From assembly GCA_963971425.1 (NCBI GenBank), contig OZ020525.1:13026187-13090186 (forward strand): 64,000 nucleotides of DNA, read 5' to 3'. Under the pieces are notes generated by a model. The model worked only from the letters and a program-made list of their open reading frames with translations. It ran no database searches and was not told the DNA's origin. Every line of letters begins with the position of its first letter. Position 1 is the stretch's first letter. Below are positions 41,798 through 53,821 of the stretch, piece after piece. This stretch comes from Bryoerythrophyllum caledonicum. Lineage: Eukaryota; Streptophyta; Bryopsida; Pottiales; Pottiaceae. Both the position numbers and the translations under genes were made by a program.

Positions 41798-43831
41798 TTA
41801 ATCACTATCATCGTCTATCGACTGTTGAACTCCTGCCGCATCGCCCATTTCCTCATCCTAACATTTCAACGGGCACAGGTTAGCAGGAGAATCGAATGAA
41901 AGTTAGGCTTAAGCATCATCAGAAAATGTGTATTCCTTCTAAACTACAGCTCACCTTGTCCCAATCCTTGAGCTTCTGTTTTCCAAGCATAAAATCGTCT
42001 TTTACGACTGTCCATCGCGACGCTGGCTGGTTCTGCAGAAAACCCAAAACAGAAGGATCTTGTTAGATGCTGAAATTGCAGGGAACTGCTTGGTAGATCT
42101 TCTCAAATAAACCAAGAAAGACTGACCTGTGATTCCGATGTTCCAAACTTGAAAGGTGGTGCTGAGGCTGAGGATAGACTTCTTTTGCTACCGACAGCAG
42201 CAGAGGTTCCGGTGCCTCTGACTTCCGCTAAGAAGGCCGACTTGCTCTGTTTTGCGACCACTGCAAACCCGAACACCCGATTCAGAATGTACCTCAGCAA
42301 GATGTAACACGAATGTGTAGTAAACGAAGAAAAACAATGTCAATTTACCTTTTGCATCACGGGAATCTGAAGTAGCCTGCACCTTTTGCGCTTTGCTGAC
42401 CTGCACATTGTCAACAAAATATAACTACCCGGTGCCATAAAAAAAGCTTAGCAACGTAATCAGACATGCACTAAACAGTAGAAAACGGCTAATTCACTAC
42501 AGGAGCTTCACAAAAAGACTTTCAAGGCACTAATTAAGCTTACTAACATGTTGCCATTCCATTTTATGGATGTGAGATTAAATTTATGGAGTAGAGCAGA
42601 AATAATTACCGCATTGAAAAGCTTCACCACTCCTCTTGTGGCCAACCTGACGAGATCCTTTTCTTTGGTATCAGTAAACGTCTGCGGGTATATGTGGGCT
42701 TTCTCTCGGAGCTAGAGACGCAAAACACAGCCACATAAGCTATGTGATCGAACAGAAAAGTACTCCGACAGAAATTAATTGGCATCTCACGCGCTAATTA
42801 CAATCATCCCCGAAATACAATCTTTAGATGACTGCTTTCCACTCACGCGATGAACAAAGTAATCTAGCAAGAATTCAACCTGAGCTTAATAAGAGAAGTT
42901 GACCATGTGGACAACATCCTGATCCAAGTTACAATGATCAGAGACTCATGTCTTGTGACAAACTCCAAAGCCACAACCAGGAGACATGCAACGAGGAATT
43001 ACCTCCTTCTTCTCTTTCCTTGCGACTTTGTTCTCCTTGGATTCCCCCGCCTCCTCCTCAAGCTTCCTCGCCACAAGCGTCTGCCTCGCCGCCAACACAG
43101 GCCCCTGCAACCATAACCAAACCATAAGCAAATCCAAAAACAACTCCGCCAACACTGCAGGAAGAGAAAACAATCACTCATCCGCTTCATGACATGTTAC
43201 GTACAGTCTCGGATTCCGTGGCCACTTTGCTCTGTTTCAGAATTTTGCTGAACGCACGGCTGTAAGCGGACGACGCCGCGTCCTCCTCGCCCTTGCCAGT
43301 ATCACTATCACTGCCATCCTCCAACGACACGGAACCAGAAGGCTCTCCCTCACTCTCATCACCCGCCTCTTCTTCCTCCTCATCTGTCTCCATAGCCTCC
43401 GCTTCTTCTTCACCTTCCTCCTCATTCTCTACTTCCCTCGCTGCTACAGCAATATCGGCGTGGTCACTCTCCTTCTCCAACTCTACCCTCTCACTCGGCC
43501 CTGCGTCCTGCTTCCACGCGCTGTCGCCGGTATCATCGTCATCCAGCCGCCGCGCGCTCCCGATGTCGCGCAAATCCTCCTCGCTTCGGCTGCGGCTGCC
43601 TTCCATAGAATCCTCCTCGTCCTCGGAGCCCCCGGCGTCCATGATCCTCCCGAGCAACCGCCGCGCTCCCTCCTGCTCCTCCTCCTCGCTCTCCACCAAA
43701 CCCTCGAACTCGTCCTCCATCACCCCGTCGTCGTCCGAGTCGCTCTCGGACTCCTCGCTCTCCACGGCCTTCGCCGGAACTTCCCGCCGCTTCTTCCCCG
43801 CCCGCGAAGGCGCCTCCTGCTTCCTCGCCAT
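41798..43831 (-). CDS. RRP15: RRP15-like ribosomal RNA processing protein
   Basis: Seven exons on the minus strand join in phase to about 384 residues: 43,831-43,205, 43,104-43,003, 42,711-42,610, 42,400-42,349, 42,260-42,127, 42,032-41,955 and 41,857-41,798 (stop). All introns are GT-AG. Rrp15 is a nucleolar factor for pre-60S assembly and 27S pre-rRNA processing. Exon 1 encodes a basic start (MARKQEAPSRAGKKRREV) and a long acidic Ser/Glu/Asp tract, then AFSKILKQSKV, which opens the Rrp15 domain. GPVLAARQTLVARKLEEE, LREKAHIYPQTFTDTKEKDL and LATRGVVKLFNAV are the diagnostic core, and KDDFMLGKQKLKDWDK a conserved C-terminal block. The protein ends in DDDSD. I chose the ATG at 43,831 because the open frame further upstream begins with TTG. 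Confidence 0.92.
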
Positions 43832-44620
43832 CGCTGCAAATGAGTACAAGCAAGGTTTCTGAGAACAAGTGCAGCGTTCGGGAAGAGAACCTAAAGCCGT
43901 TGAAGCAGGTTCATTTACCAATTCTGGTTATGCTCTTACCTAAGATCTAGTACAGGGGTAGATGATGATAGGTTTAGGAGGCTTAGGGTTTGGCGCTCAC
44001 GAAAGAGGCCGGACAAGAAGCTTGAATTGTGTTTTGAGTGCAGTGACAGGAATGAGTGCAGTGACGGTTTTGGGAAGCGTGTGACCTAGGGTTTAAGTCG
44101 TGACGGTTTTGGGAACCGTATGACCTAGGGTTTAAGTCGTGACGGTTTTGTATGCGGAGTCCAAAGCCGACATTGTTCACACCATGTGTAGATATGGAAT
44201 GTGGGAATGGGATAGATGTTGGTTGCCCTTGAACCACCAGTTTAATCCTTTGACCCCTAAAGGACCAAGTGTCAAAAATGGGCTTTTTGAAAGCTCGGTC
44301 AAGTTTCTATGCTGCCAATTTCCAACATCCTCTTTGTAATTCTTACCATAGAAAGGCATTACCAAGACCTTAGTGGGAAAACAATTTTTTCCTAAATTGG
44401 ACATTTGATGAAAAAGTTATAGGGTTTTGAATTTCAAATGGAGAGAACGGGCACCTCGGGCACCTCTAAAAACTTTTGCTAGGACAATCTATTGAATGTA
44501 AGATTTTCAATACTCCCAAGTAATATTGTTCCCTTCATATTGTCAAAAAAAAAGTTCTTGTCTTTAGTGAAAAATAGCATACCAACTCAAGTCAAACATT
44601 TCCACACATTGTCACTCATT

Positions 44621-44978
44621 TGTCACGGGACGTGGCGTCGAGGGTCTCTCCGTATCGTAGATTTTAGCGTAGATTAGTTTGTTACTAATCTACGTGTGTT
44701 TAGGGACGAACGGCGGCGCACCGTTTTTATCCGTGGATGATTTTCATCCACTTAGGGTTGTATGCGTGTGCGTATAGCGCCGCACACGTCCTTGACTTGA
44801 CGTCTTTGTCAAGTCAAGCTTTGTGAGTAAGGTTAGAGAGTGATTAGTGAGATCTTTGCTTGTAAGTGATGGTTTATCATTGGTGAAAGCTCCGCATTCT
44901 CTACTTTAGTTGCACTCGTTGATTCTCCCCTTGTGGAGTGCGTGTCGCTTGACTTCTTGTGGAAAACACATGTGATTC
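44621..44978 (+). repeat. Terminal repeat part A1 of the Ty3-type element
   Basis: 358 bases starting TGTCACGGGACG, matching A2 (53,822-54,179) with about five differences. It lacks the B part that follows A2. Confidence 0.9.
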
Positions 44979-45179
44979 ACTTGACAAAGACCCTACATTT
45001 TCTACAATTAGATCTCGTTTTATGGAGCTAGAAATTGTGAGAAAACTTGTGGGTACTTAGCATGATGTTGTAGAGCGCGTTTAGAGGAAGCTAATGCGAC
45101 AAACGGCGTGCGATTTGAACAATTTTTGAAGAAGTTGTGAGCGGTAGAAGATTGGAGCAAGGTGGATAAGCTTTTGGAC

Positions 45180-45265
45180 CTGCTGTGCAAATTTTTCATC
45201 CGCCGCGCGATTTTTCATCCACGGTGGTTTTTCATCCACTGCGGCAGTTTTCATCCGCTGGGTCG
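45180..45265 (+). repeat. Leader repeat of TTTTTCATCC units in the Ty3-type element
   Basis: Four close copies of tttttcatccrc (near 45,187, 45,209, 45,226 and 45,248) in the untranslated leader. Related copies occur in the A terminal repeats (gattttcatccactt). Confidence 0.7.
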
Positions 45266-46213
45266 CAAATCCGTTGGGGTACGTATTCCCGTTAGGGACC
45301 CTAAACCGTGCCGAAGTTCCTAAAACCGTCACTTTTGGGCTGAAATTTCAGCACATCCCTGGACCAAAACATCAAAATTTTAACTTTTGCAATTTTGATT
45401 ATTTCTGGATTCCGATTACGGATTTGAGTTCGCAGAGGAATTATAAGCCTTATAGAGCAGTAAAATTTAGGTTTTTAGCACTTTCAAAAACCGACATTTT
45501 TTAGGTGTCTTCAAAACAATCACATGTTTATGTGACCTATAAAAAAAAATTATAAAAAAAAAAAAGTGTTTAGAGTCTAACTTCGGAGGTAATTAGCTAG
45601 TGCATTTTTACTCTAGTTTTGAGTGAAACTTGCTTTTATAGTTAAGGAATCTCGTCATTTATCCAATTCTAGTATTGGATTGACGTTTTGGCACGTTTGT
45701 CACCCATGGTTTGAATTTCGTTGGGGGACTAGTGTTTTTGAACTCCGTGACCATATGATTCTATTACCTCCTTAGTTTTAAGACATTAGGGGCACACCTT
45801 GCGGTGTTTCTCTTTGATTTGCAGGTTTTGCGACTTTGAGGCATCCACTGCAGGCGTGTGCCAGTGGCGCTGTCTCTTTCATTTTCCTGCTTTTATGTTG
45901 TTGGGGGAGAGGATCGGGTTTTGATTTCTGGATTCTTGTGCGGTACCTCCCCCGTGTTGCGGGCTTGTTGCCGGTGTTTTCCGGTGGCCCCATTTCTTGT
46001 TGTTCCAGTTAATGATAGGGTACCGTAGGGGTGAAGTCGGATTTATGGCCGGCAAGACCTTTCTATGTGGGGGGATGTGGTTGGACCTGTGGTAGCCGGA
46101 GGTGATGACCGGTGATCCACATAACTTGGTGATTTTGCAGGTGCAGGTTGCCCGTTCGTACCCTTACCCTTTAGATAGTACTCGTAGATAGATCCCGAGG
46201 TGGTTTTTTGTTC

Positions 46214-47470
46214 ATGGTGAGTACCTGGAATCGGTATTACCGCTCTCCCTCACCAAACCACTCGGAGAGTGCTTCCACCACAGACTTTGGGCCAGGGTCG
46301 GATACCGACGAGGCTTTTGAGCCTGTTTCGGCGTTGGATACCGACCGTAGGCTTCGGGTCTGGAGTGTGGGCACGTTTGACGACATGGAGGACGATCACC
46401 GTCATGTCGTGCGAGACAGGTTCTCGGGACGGGCTGGGGGCATCTCCCTACCCGATTGGCGTCTCCGATTCCAAACTTGGATGAAGGAGAAGCGCCAGCG
46501 GACGCCGTCGTTCAACGATTGGTACGCGTTCGAGGTTTTGCCCCAGCATTTGGAGTTGGAGGCACTTCAGACATATGGGAGGTGGACCACGCAGCACGAG
46601 GCAGAGTTGCGCCCGGTTGAGGAGTATTGGCGCCAGCGTGTGGAGTTGGTCACTGCACTCAAGGAGAGTGCGGTTGCTCAATTCTCGACTTCCACCGAGG
46701 AACCCATGGAGGAGAAGAGTTTCCTCGGTGAGGACTGCAAGGGCAAGGGTGTTGCCATTGTGGGCGAACGAGCTGGCATGAGGGCCATGTCTCGTTTGGC
46801 CGTAACCACACGTGCAGCATTGGTGGCGGTTGGCAACCCGCCAGCCTTCGATCCTTTGGCGCAGTTCATGGCGCATCTGGAGATGGAGTACGGGGGGTTT
46901 CGGCGCGATCAGATGCACCGCATCCAGGACTTCCGCCGTGAGAAGGAAGACAAGCCACGCACCATGTACACACGGTTGGCACGGTTGGCGGCGGAGGCTG
47001 GTGATGTCTTTACGGAGCGCCAACTTGTGAAGATTTTTATCTCCAAGCTCGACAAACGGATGGTAGAGTTGATCAGTCCGCATTTGCTCTTCCGGTACCA
47101 CGGCAACGCGACCTTGGCTCAGGCGTTCGCCGAGGTGGAAGCGCTTGACCGGGCGTTGGGTGTGAGCGAGGCCACAGACTTGGTCACGTCGCTCATGGAT
47201 GCTCCGAAGCCCAAGAAGCTTGCTACGGCGACTGGTAGCTTGGCAGAAGCACAACCTGAAAAGGTTGTGCATTGTTGGGCTTGTGGAGAGGCCGGTCACA
47301 CCAAGGGGGACCCCAATTGTCCGAAGAAGAAGGAGACAGTGGCAAGGAAGGCCAAGCCCAAGACCGAGGCGGCCAAGCTTACGGAGAAGACTGGGAGCAA
47401 GGGGAAGAAGCCTGTGACATGCTCTCACTGTGGCAAGCCTGGCCACAGTGATGAGAACTGCTTTTCTCTT
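46214..47470 (+). other. Gag-like region with two CCHC zinc knuckles
   Basis: A capsid-like helical region is followed by two nucleic-acid-binding knuckles, CWACGEAGH...C at about 47,272-47,320 and CSHCGKPGHSDENC at about 47,420-47,462. They are separated by a Lys-rich linker. Confidence 0.8.
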
Positions 47471-48239
47471 CACCCAGAGAAGCGCCCAGGATCTTCGGCT
47501 GTTGGATCGGATGTCGTGAAGTCACTTCAATCCGAATTGGCGGAGTTGAAGAAGCAGATGAGCGCGATGGCTTCTTTGGGGCAAGTGGTAGACACACGGC
47601 CTGTGGTGACGGATCAGGGCTCATCTTCAGCCTTAGATCGCTACTTGTATGGCGCTTCCGGGGAGGTGGTGGCAGCGGTTGCCACTCGTGCTCAGACCAT
47701 TACACAGGCGGTAGCACCTTCTTCCACTGTGCCGGGTAGTAGCGGTCGTTCACGCCATGCGGGTTTGCCGGACCACATTGGTCAGTCCCGGCTACCTCTT
47801 TCGTTCAGCATCGCGGATGCGGCTACTTCTATTGCCGCTCCCACTTCGATTCCGGTCCCACCGATTTCTTCCAGTCCTGGAGATGCTGCACACACCTTGG
47901 CGTATAAGGTGTTGCAATTGCCGGTGTTTGCTGGTGTGGACTTTCTTACACCGGATTTTCAACCATCCGGTATATTCCATTTGGCGGGTAGTATGTTGGA
48001 AGGCAAGGTGTCCATTCCGTCGTTGGAGGTGTCACAGGCAGTGACCGCTCCACCCACTGAGGAGGATTTTGTGGCAATGCGGGCCAAGTTCGCGGCGGAG
48101 GCTATTTCCGCGTTTGAGGCCAATGCCACTTCCACAGCTATGGAGCAGTCATCCGGGGATCGGGCCTTGATCTCTGGAGTGGCTTATTTGTCTGACGTTG
48201 CAGCCCGGTCGCCATGGGAGCGACGTAGTGTGCGTCCAG

Positions 48240-48650
48240 GGGTGGTACGTTTGGTGAATGACGATGGAGTCATGGTGGTAGGCCGTACGGATGGCAACTC
48301 CACTCGAGCTACCCCTCTACGTGTTATGTTGGACTCCGGGGCTCAGCCAGTAATGATTGGCAAGCAACTAGCCCAGGATTTGGGTCTAGGTGCTTTGGAC
48401 CTCGAGCCTTGTCCATTCACGATTGTTACATCGGTTGGGGGCACGGAGAAGGCCATGGGCTACACCCGACATCCGTTGCAGTTGATGTTTGGCGTGGGAT
48501 CTGGTCCATTGTTCTCCCATGTCTCCCTTCAGTGCGCTGTTACTAGCGCCACCAACTACGATATTTTGGTGGGCCAGCAGGCACTATATCCACTTGGATT
48601 TGGGGTGGATAACTGGACGGAGGAGGCCTGGATTAGGCCAGGGTGGTTTG
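48240..48650 (+). other. Retropepsin-like aspartic protease domain
   Basis: VMLDSGAQPVMIGKQLAQDL (Asp-Ser-Gly at about 48,332) is the active-site motif, followed by a flap-like region and ILVGQQALYPLGF, the usual second conserved stretch. Confidence 0.8.
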
Positions 48651-48999
48651 CTGGTGATGGCAGGAAGGAGCTCATCTCCGTAGTCTTCGCAGCTAGCGCG
48701 GTGACTTCGACGACAGACGCTATGTTTGGGTGTAGTGCTCTGGCATCAAACTTGCCGTGTGCTTCTTCACTTTTGGAGGAGGCATATGCATTTATGTCTG
48801 TGATGGAGGATTCACGCGAGCACCTACCATTGGCGATCCCTGCCCGTCATTGCAAGGATCCGCTTCCGCCGTGGGGGACACCGTTGGAGCTCACTTGTCG
48901 TAGTGGAGAGATCGTGGATGCTCTTGATGCTCCACTGCCTTCAGTGGATTCTTCCACTCCGTTGTTGGCTCGTACTATTCAGTGGCGACCACCGAATGA

Positions 49000-49960
49000 G
49001 GGTATTACCCTTGTGGAGTTATTTGCCGGTATCAGTACGGGGCTCGCGGCTGTGTTGGAGGCCGGGCTCAAGGTACGACGGTATATCCACGTGGATACTG
49101 GCTTTGCAGCCAACCGTGCCGCTCACCATCACATTCAACGTCTTCTGGCGTTGTATCCAGAGCAGTTACCCTCTTCTGCGATTCGAGGGTATTTTGGCAA
49201 GTTGCCACGTGATGTGACGTTGATCAGTGAGGATGATCTTCGCCGGTTAGGTCACGTGGACTTGGTGATTGTCGGATGGCCTTGCCAAGGCCATTCACGG
49301 GCGGGAAGTGGACGTGGCTTGGATGATCCACGGTCGGGTCTCTTTACGGATTTGCTCAGGCTCGTCCAGTGGTGGATTACCCACCAATCGACACCACCGG
49401 GGTACATTTTTTAGAATGTACCCCCATTGGGGGATACACGGACGAAAGTGCGTGAGGATGGGGCGTACATCCATCACCTTCTTGGTCCCCCTACGTTTGT
49501 TGATGCCGCAGCGTTGGGATCTTACGCCCATCGGCCACGTTGGATTTGGACCAACATGGCATCATCCACGACGCTCACTTCTACACTTGCTCAAGTGCAA
49601 CGGCCCGTGCGCCGTGAGGTCGATGACATTTTAGACGACCACCGTGTTTCCACGGAGGTTACGAAGGATGATGAGCCACCATTGGCGGTGGTCAACCGCG
49701 TTGGTTTCACTCGGGGGGCATTTCCCACTTTGATGTGCTATCCAGGCTCTTTTGCCTTCAGGTCACGCGGTCCGGGCATGGTTTGGGATTCTTCTTCCCA
49801 CACTTTCGAGGAGCCTTCTGCCGATGAGAGGGAGCGGGCGATGGGCTTTTTGACAGGCACCACCGCCGCACCGGATATCTTTGAGGGCCAACGCCGTTAT
49901 TTGTTGGGTCAAGCCATTGACCTCAACACCGTTGTTTGGATATGTGGCCTCTGTTTCGCC
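49000..49960 (+). other. C5-cytosine methyltransferase (DNMT3/DRM-like) domain in the retrotransposon
   Basis: Motif I: VELFAGISTGLAAVLEAG, the S-adenosylmethionine-binding loop. Motif IV: VDLVIVGWPCQGHSRAG, with the catalytic Pro-Cys at about 49,280. An NVP motif VI core, motif VIII-like AHRPRWIWTNM (compare AHRARYFWGN of DNMT3), and ERERAMGFLTG plus RRYLLGQAIDLNTV for motifs IX-X. The spacing and the motif I and VIII wording resemble the DNMT3 class more than DNMT1 or bacterial enzymes. It sits between protease and RT. Such domains add a methyl group to DNA cytosines; here it could mark the element's own DNA or its targets. Confidence 0.85.
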
Positions 49961-50399
49961 GCTCAACGCCGTTGGAGTGACCATCCACGCGTGTTGGGGG
50001 CAGACTCTGATGGTCAGGGGGCAGCGGTGCCACATCTCACAGAGATCGAGGAAGCGGAGTTGCTATTTCGATTGAAGAGACATGCAGCTGAGGAGCTTCG
50101 TGTTCAGCGTGTCTTTGCAGCCTTGGCAGAGGACTTTGGCCATGAGGATGCTCGAGATATCTTTTCCCAGTTTTATCATCACGACACGGGATTTTCTGTA
50201 GATTCTGTGAGTGAAGGGTCTGGGGGCATTAATGCCCTCTCTGCTACCAAGTAGCAATCACCGGCCGTGCCGGTACGCGGTGAGTCTTCTACGGTGGAGA
50301 AGGAGACCACGGAGTTTGATGATTGGCCTTTGGATTTGGGGCCACATCTTACCGGTGCCGAGGCACGAAGGGTACGAGCGTTTATACGTTCGTATCGTA

Positions 50400-51130
50400 G
50401 TTGTTTTGCCTTTAGTCTCCATGATTTGTTGGGCTACAGAGGCAAACCAATTCACATTCAGTTGGAAGATGACCACCCGATCTTCCGACGACCGTACAAG
50501 CTCAGTCTTTCTGAGAAAGTTGGGGTTCAAACTCGTTGTCAGGAGTTGTTGGACGCCAGCTTGATTGAGCTCTCTAACGGCGAGTACGCTTGTGCCACGG
50601 TGATGCCATCGAAGAAGGACATCTTTGGCAACTGGACGGAGAAGCGGATGTGTGGGAATTATAGGCCGGTCAATCGTAAGACCAAGTCGGATCGGTATCC
50701 CATGTCCACGCCAGAGGAGTTGTTTGATGCGGTGGGACACGCCAGAGTATTTAGTACTCTGGATTTGCGGTCCGGTTACCACCAGTTACCATTGATGGTG
50801 GACGACTGGGTGAAGACCGCGTTCTGGGGAGTTGATCTGGATGGGAGAGATCAGCTCTACCATTGGAAGTTTCTCCCATTTGACCTCAAGAACGCACACG
50901 CTGAGTTTCAGAGGGTGATGGACCGGGTGTTGACCGGTTTACCGTTTGCCCGATGCTACATTGATGATGTTATCATTTTTAATAGAAGCCCACAGGAGCA
51001 TGTGAGGCATCTTCAGGCGGTGTTTGAGAGGTTACGGCAGTGGGAATTGCGCTTGCACCATGGCAAATGCAAATTCTTCCATGACCGGTTGCCATACTTG
51101 GGACATACGATTGTTCCAGGAGGTCTTGGC
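50400..51130 (+). other. Reverse transcriptase domain (Ty3/gypsy type)
   Basis: Ordered motifs: a KLGFK/LSEKV-type start, RMCGNYRPVNRKTKSDRYPM, FSTLDLRSGYHQLPL, FLPFDLKNAHAEFQRVMD and the catalytic YIDD at about 50,957-50,968, then FERLRQWELRLHHGKC and LPYLGH. Confidence 0.9.
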
Positions 51131-51379
51131 GTGTAGCAGGCGAAGGTTGACGCGCTGCAGAAGATCCCAGCCCCAATCGACGTGTCGCGGCTCAGAGCTT
51201 TTCTTGGCCTGGCGAATTACTATCGCCGGTTTGTCAAGAACTTCAGCTTGATTGCCAAGCCGTTGACTATTCTCACGGGGAAGGATCAGCCATGGACTTG
51301 GGGACGGGAGCAGCAACAGCAGGCGTTTGTTACTTTGAAGCTGAAGCTCGGTTCAGCGCCTGTACTACGACGTCCAGAT

Positions 51380-51760
51380 GCTACACGGCCTTTCCACTTG
51401 CACACAGATTGGAGTGCAGTAGGATTGGGAGCCGTGTTGACTCAAGAGGATGATGAAAGACGAGAGTACGTTGTGGCGTTCGCTTCTAGGAGCAACAACA
51501 ACGCGGAGTCCAACTATTTGTCCTATGAGGGGGAGGCCTTGGCCGCGGTTTGGGCCATAGCTCATTTTAGGCCCTACTTGTATGGGCAGCGTTTTACTTT
51601 GGTGACCGACCACCAGCGTTTGAAGTGGCTCATGGAGTCTGACAAGCTTACTGGCAAACTTGCCAGGTGGGCTTTGTTGCTCCAGGAGTATGATTTTGAG
51701 GTTGTACACCGGGCGGGCATCACGAACTTGGATGCGGATGGTCTATCTCGCAATCCAAGT
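51380..51760 (+). other. RNase H domain of the Ty3-type element
   Basis: HTDWSAVGLGAVLTQ, EGEALAAVWAIAHFRPYLYG, TLVTDHQRLKWLM and NLDADGLSRNP are the standard Ty3/gypsy RNase H motifs, with Asp, Glu and Asp in place. Confidence 0.9.
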
Positions 51761-52099
51761 CCATCGGAGGAGGATTTGACTGGTGCCAGGTGGCATGGGG
51801 ACTGTGACATGGAGTCAGTCCCGGGGTGGCATGCAGCAGCCTACCTCACATTGATGTCAGGATCCACATCGACGTTGCCTGACATGGCAGCAAATGAGGA
51901 ACCGGACAAGGCCCAGGTTGTTAGCGACGTGTGGGAAGACATTCCAGTCTTGCACAAGCTACAACATGGCACACTTCCGCCCGCTCTTTCGGCCATGGAG
52001 CGCGATCGAGTTGGACACCGGATAGCGAGGTTCCGTTGGGAGAACGGCCTTCTATTTCGGTTGTGGCCGGATGGAACTAGGCGCATAGTTCCCAGACCG

Positions 52100-52760
52100 G
52101 ATCAGAGGGCTTCGTTGGTACGGCAAGTACACGAAGACCTTGGTCATTTTGGTGTGCGACGGACTCATTCGATGTTGCGCAGTCAATATTGGTGGACCGG
52201 CATGTATCAGCAGGTGGCCATGTACGTTTCACGGTGTGAAGTCTGTGATCGGATCAGATCCAGCTTCAACACATTGTCACCACAGTTGCAGCCTTTGCCC
52301 ATTATGGGTTTGGGCTACCGTTGGTCTCTGGATTTTGTCGGGCCACTTGTTGTCATCCCATGTGGAGCCAAATACGTGTTGGTGATGGTGGAGCACTTCA
52401 GCAAGTGGATTGAGCTTGTGGCATTACCACAGAACTCCTCGGAGTTGGCGGCCATGGCATTCCTTGACCGGGTGCTCGCTCGTTTTGGAGCCGCAGCTGA
52501 GGTGTTGACTGACCAAGGGCGTGAGTTCCTTGGTGCTTTCGAGGCTTTGTGCACCAAGGCTTTGATTGACCACCGTACGACTTCTAGAGATCATCCGGAA
52601 GCGGACGGTTTAGCGGAGCGTGTGGTTCAGACCGTCAAGCGTGGACTACGGAAGTATGGATTACTTCAGGGTGGCCACCGTGATTGGGATCTGATGATAC
52701 CATGGATCGCCATGGGATACCGGTTTAGTCGGCAGGCCTCTTTGGCCGCTTTCAGTCCGT
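52100..52760 (+). other. DDE integrase of the Ty3-type element
   Basis: An HHCC zinc finger (H...GHFGVRRTH...CEVCD) is followed by the catalytic core with SLDFVGPL, LTDQGREF and a Glu in HPEADGLAERVVQ. Confidence 0.9.
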
Positions 52761-53221
52761 ATCAGTTGTACGGACGGGAGCCGATTCTACCCAGTTCTGT
52801 ACGGGAGAAGTTGGCCCCAGTTGTGGACTTGGATGATCCAGAGGTCTGGATCCAGTGTCTGCGTGACCGAGCGGAGTTCTTTAAGCGGGCCATGCAAATG
52901 GCCATGGAGAATTTATCCATCGCTCAGCATCGCGACACATTACGGTACGCTCACATTCGCAGCGGCGCTTATCGACCTCAGTTGCGACGTTTCTCCACTG
53001 GAGATTACGTTTATTTGCAACGTGAGGCGCCTACGACGTTGGACGTCAAGGTTGGGCGCACCATTCTTCGTGTGAAGGATGTGTTGCCTAGTGGCATCTT
53101 GTTGCTGGAAGGCAAAGATGGCCGGGAGTGTCGTGAGCACTCCAAAAACTGCGCGCCCTGCCATTTGCTCATTGATGGCTCCGTGCATCCTGAGTTGGCC
53201 GTTGTGCCACAGGGTCTTCCG

Positions 53222-53365
53222 TGTTTTGTGTGTGGTGAGAAGAAGGGTGCGGCTACTATGTTGCTTTGTGACCATTGCCAGCGTGGTTGGCATATGGCTT
53301 GCTTGACGCCGCCTCTTTCTACTCTACCGTCCGAGGATTGGACTTGCCCTCGTTGTCGGAGGTCT
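53222..53365 (+). other. PHD finger at the C terminus of the integrase region
   Basis: CFVCGEKK, LLCDHCQRGWHMACL and WTCPRCRR form a complete C4HC3 PHD finger. PHD fingers read histone H3 tails. In this position it could steer integration, as chromodomains do in chromoviruses (inference). Confidence 0.85.
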
Positions 53366-53714
53366 TCGAGTCACGTTTCATCCGATGAAACGGCTTGAAT
53401 TCCTCATAGACTTGTCATTATGTGGTGCATTTCCATCCAGTTGGAGTTCCTGGTTTCGGTTCAAGGATAGGCAACGTGGAGATTGACCAAGGGATTGGCA
53501 ACAAAATTGCCTAGGGCGATTAAAGATGGGGCTCACATTGCACCCGGCCTACCATCTCTTTGTTACTTCTTCATATGCTTATTGATTCGACGACGGCGAC
53601 ATCTTTGGCTGCATGCATACAGTTGTTGCAGCGACATCACCGTGCCGTTTAGTCTTATTAGTGTTGTTTGGTCCTAGCTGGATAGAAGGTCTCTTTATCC
53701 GCTAGGGGGGGCAC

Positions 53715-53819
53715 TTGAGGGTGTATTACGTATACTTGTTTTAGTGTATGTTTTTCGTTTATTTGATGTTGGTTAGGACTCTCGATCTATTGTGGTTATC
53801 GATCTTTCTTTACACGACA
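53715..53819 (+). repeat. Terminal repeat part B1 of the Ty3-type element
   Basis: 105 bases starting TTGAGGGTGTATTACG and ending TTTACACGACA, matching B2 (54,181-54,285) with one difference. It follows a G-rich polypurine-like run and is separated from A2 by two bases. Confidence 0.9.
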
Positions 53820-53821
53820 GC

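Larger units (their letters stand above)
46214..53398 (+). pseudogene. gag-pol-type coding region of the Ty3-type element (broken)
   Basis: Region coding for the structural and enzymatic parts listed below. Codon use and composition are even along its length, including the methyltransferase portion, so that domain is an old part of the element and not a recent splice-in. It is interrupted at about three points in this copy. Confidence 0.85.

Noticed and set aside
43293-43862. 189-codon Ser-rich plus-strand frame
   Set aside because: Antisense of the acidic tract of the RRP15 first exon.
46448-47473. 341-codon minus-strand frame in the retrotransposon
   Set aside because: Antisense to the gag-like region; no domain.
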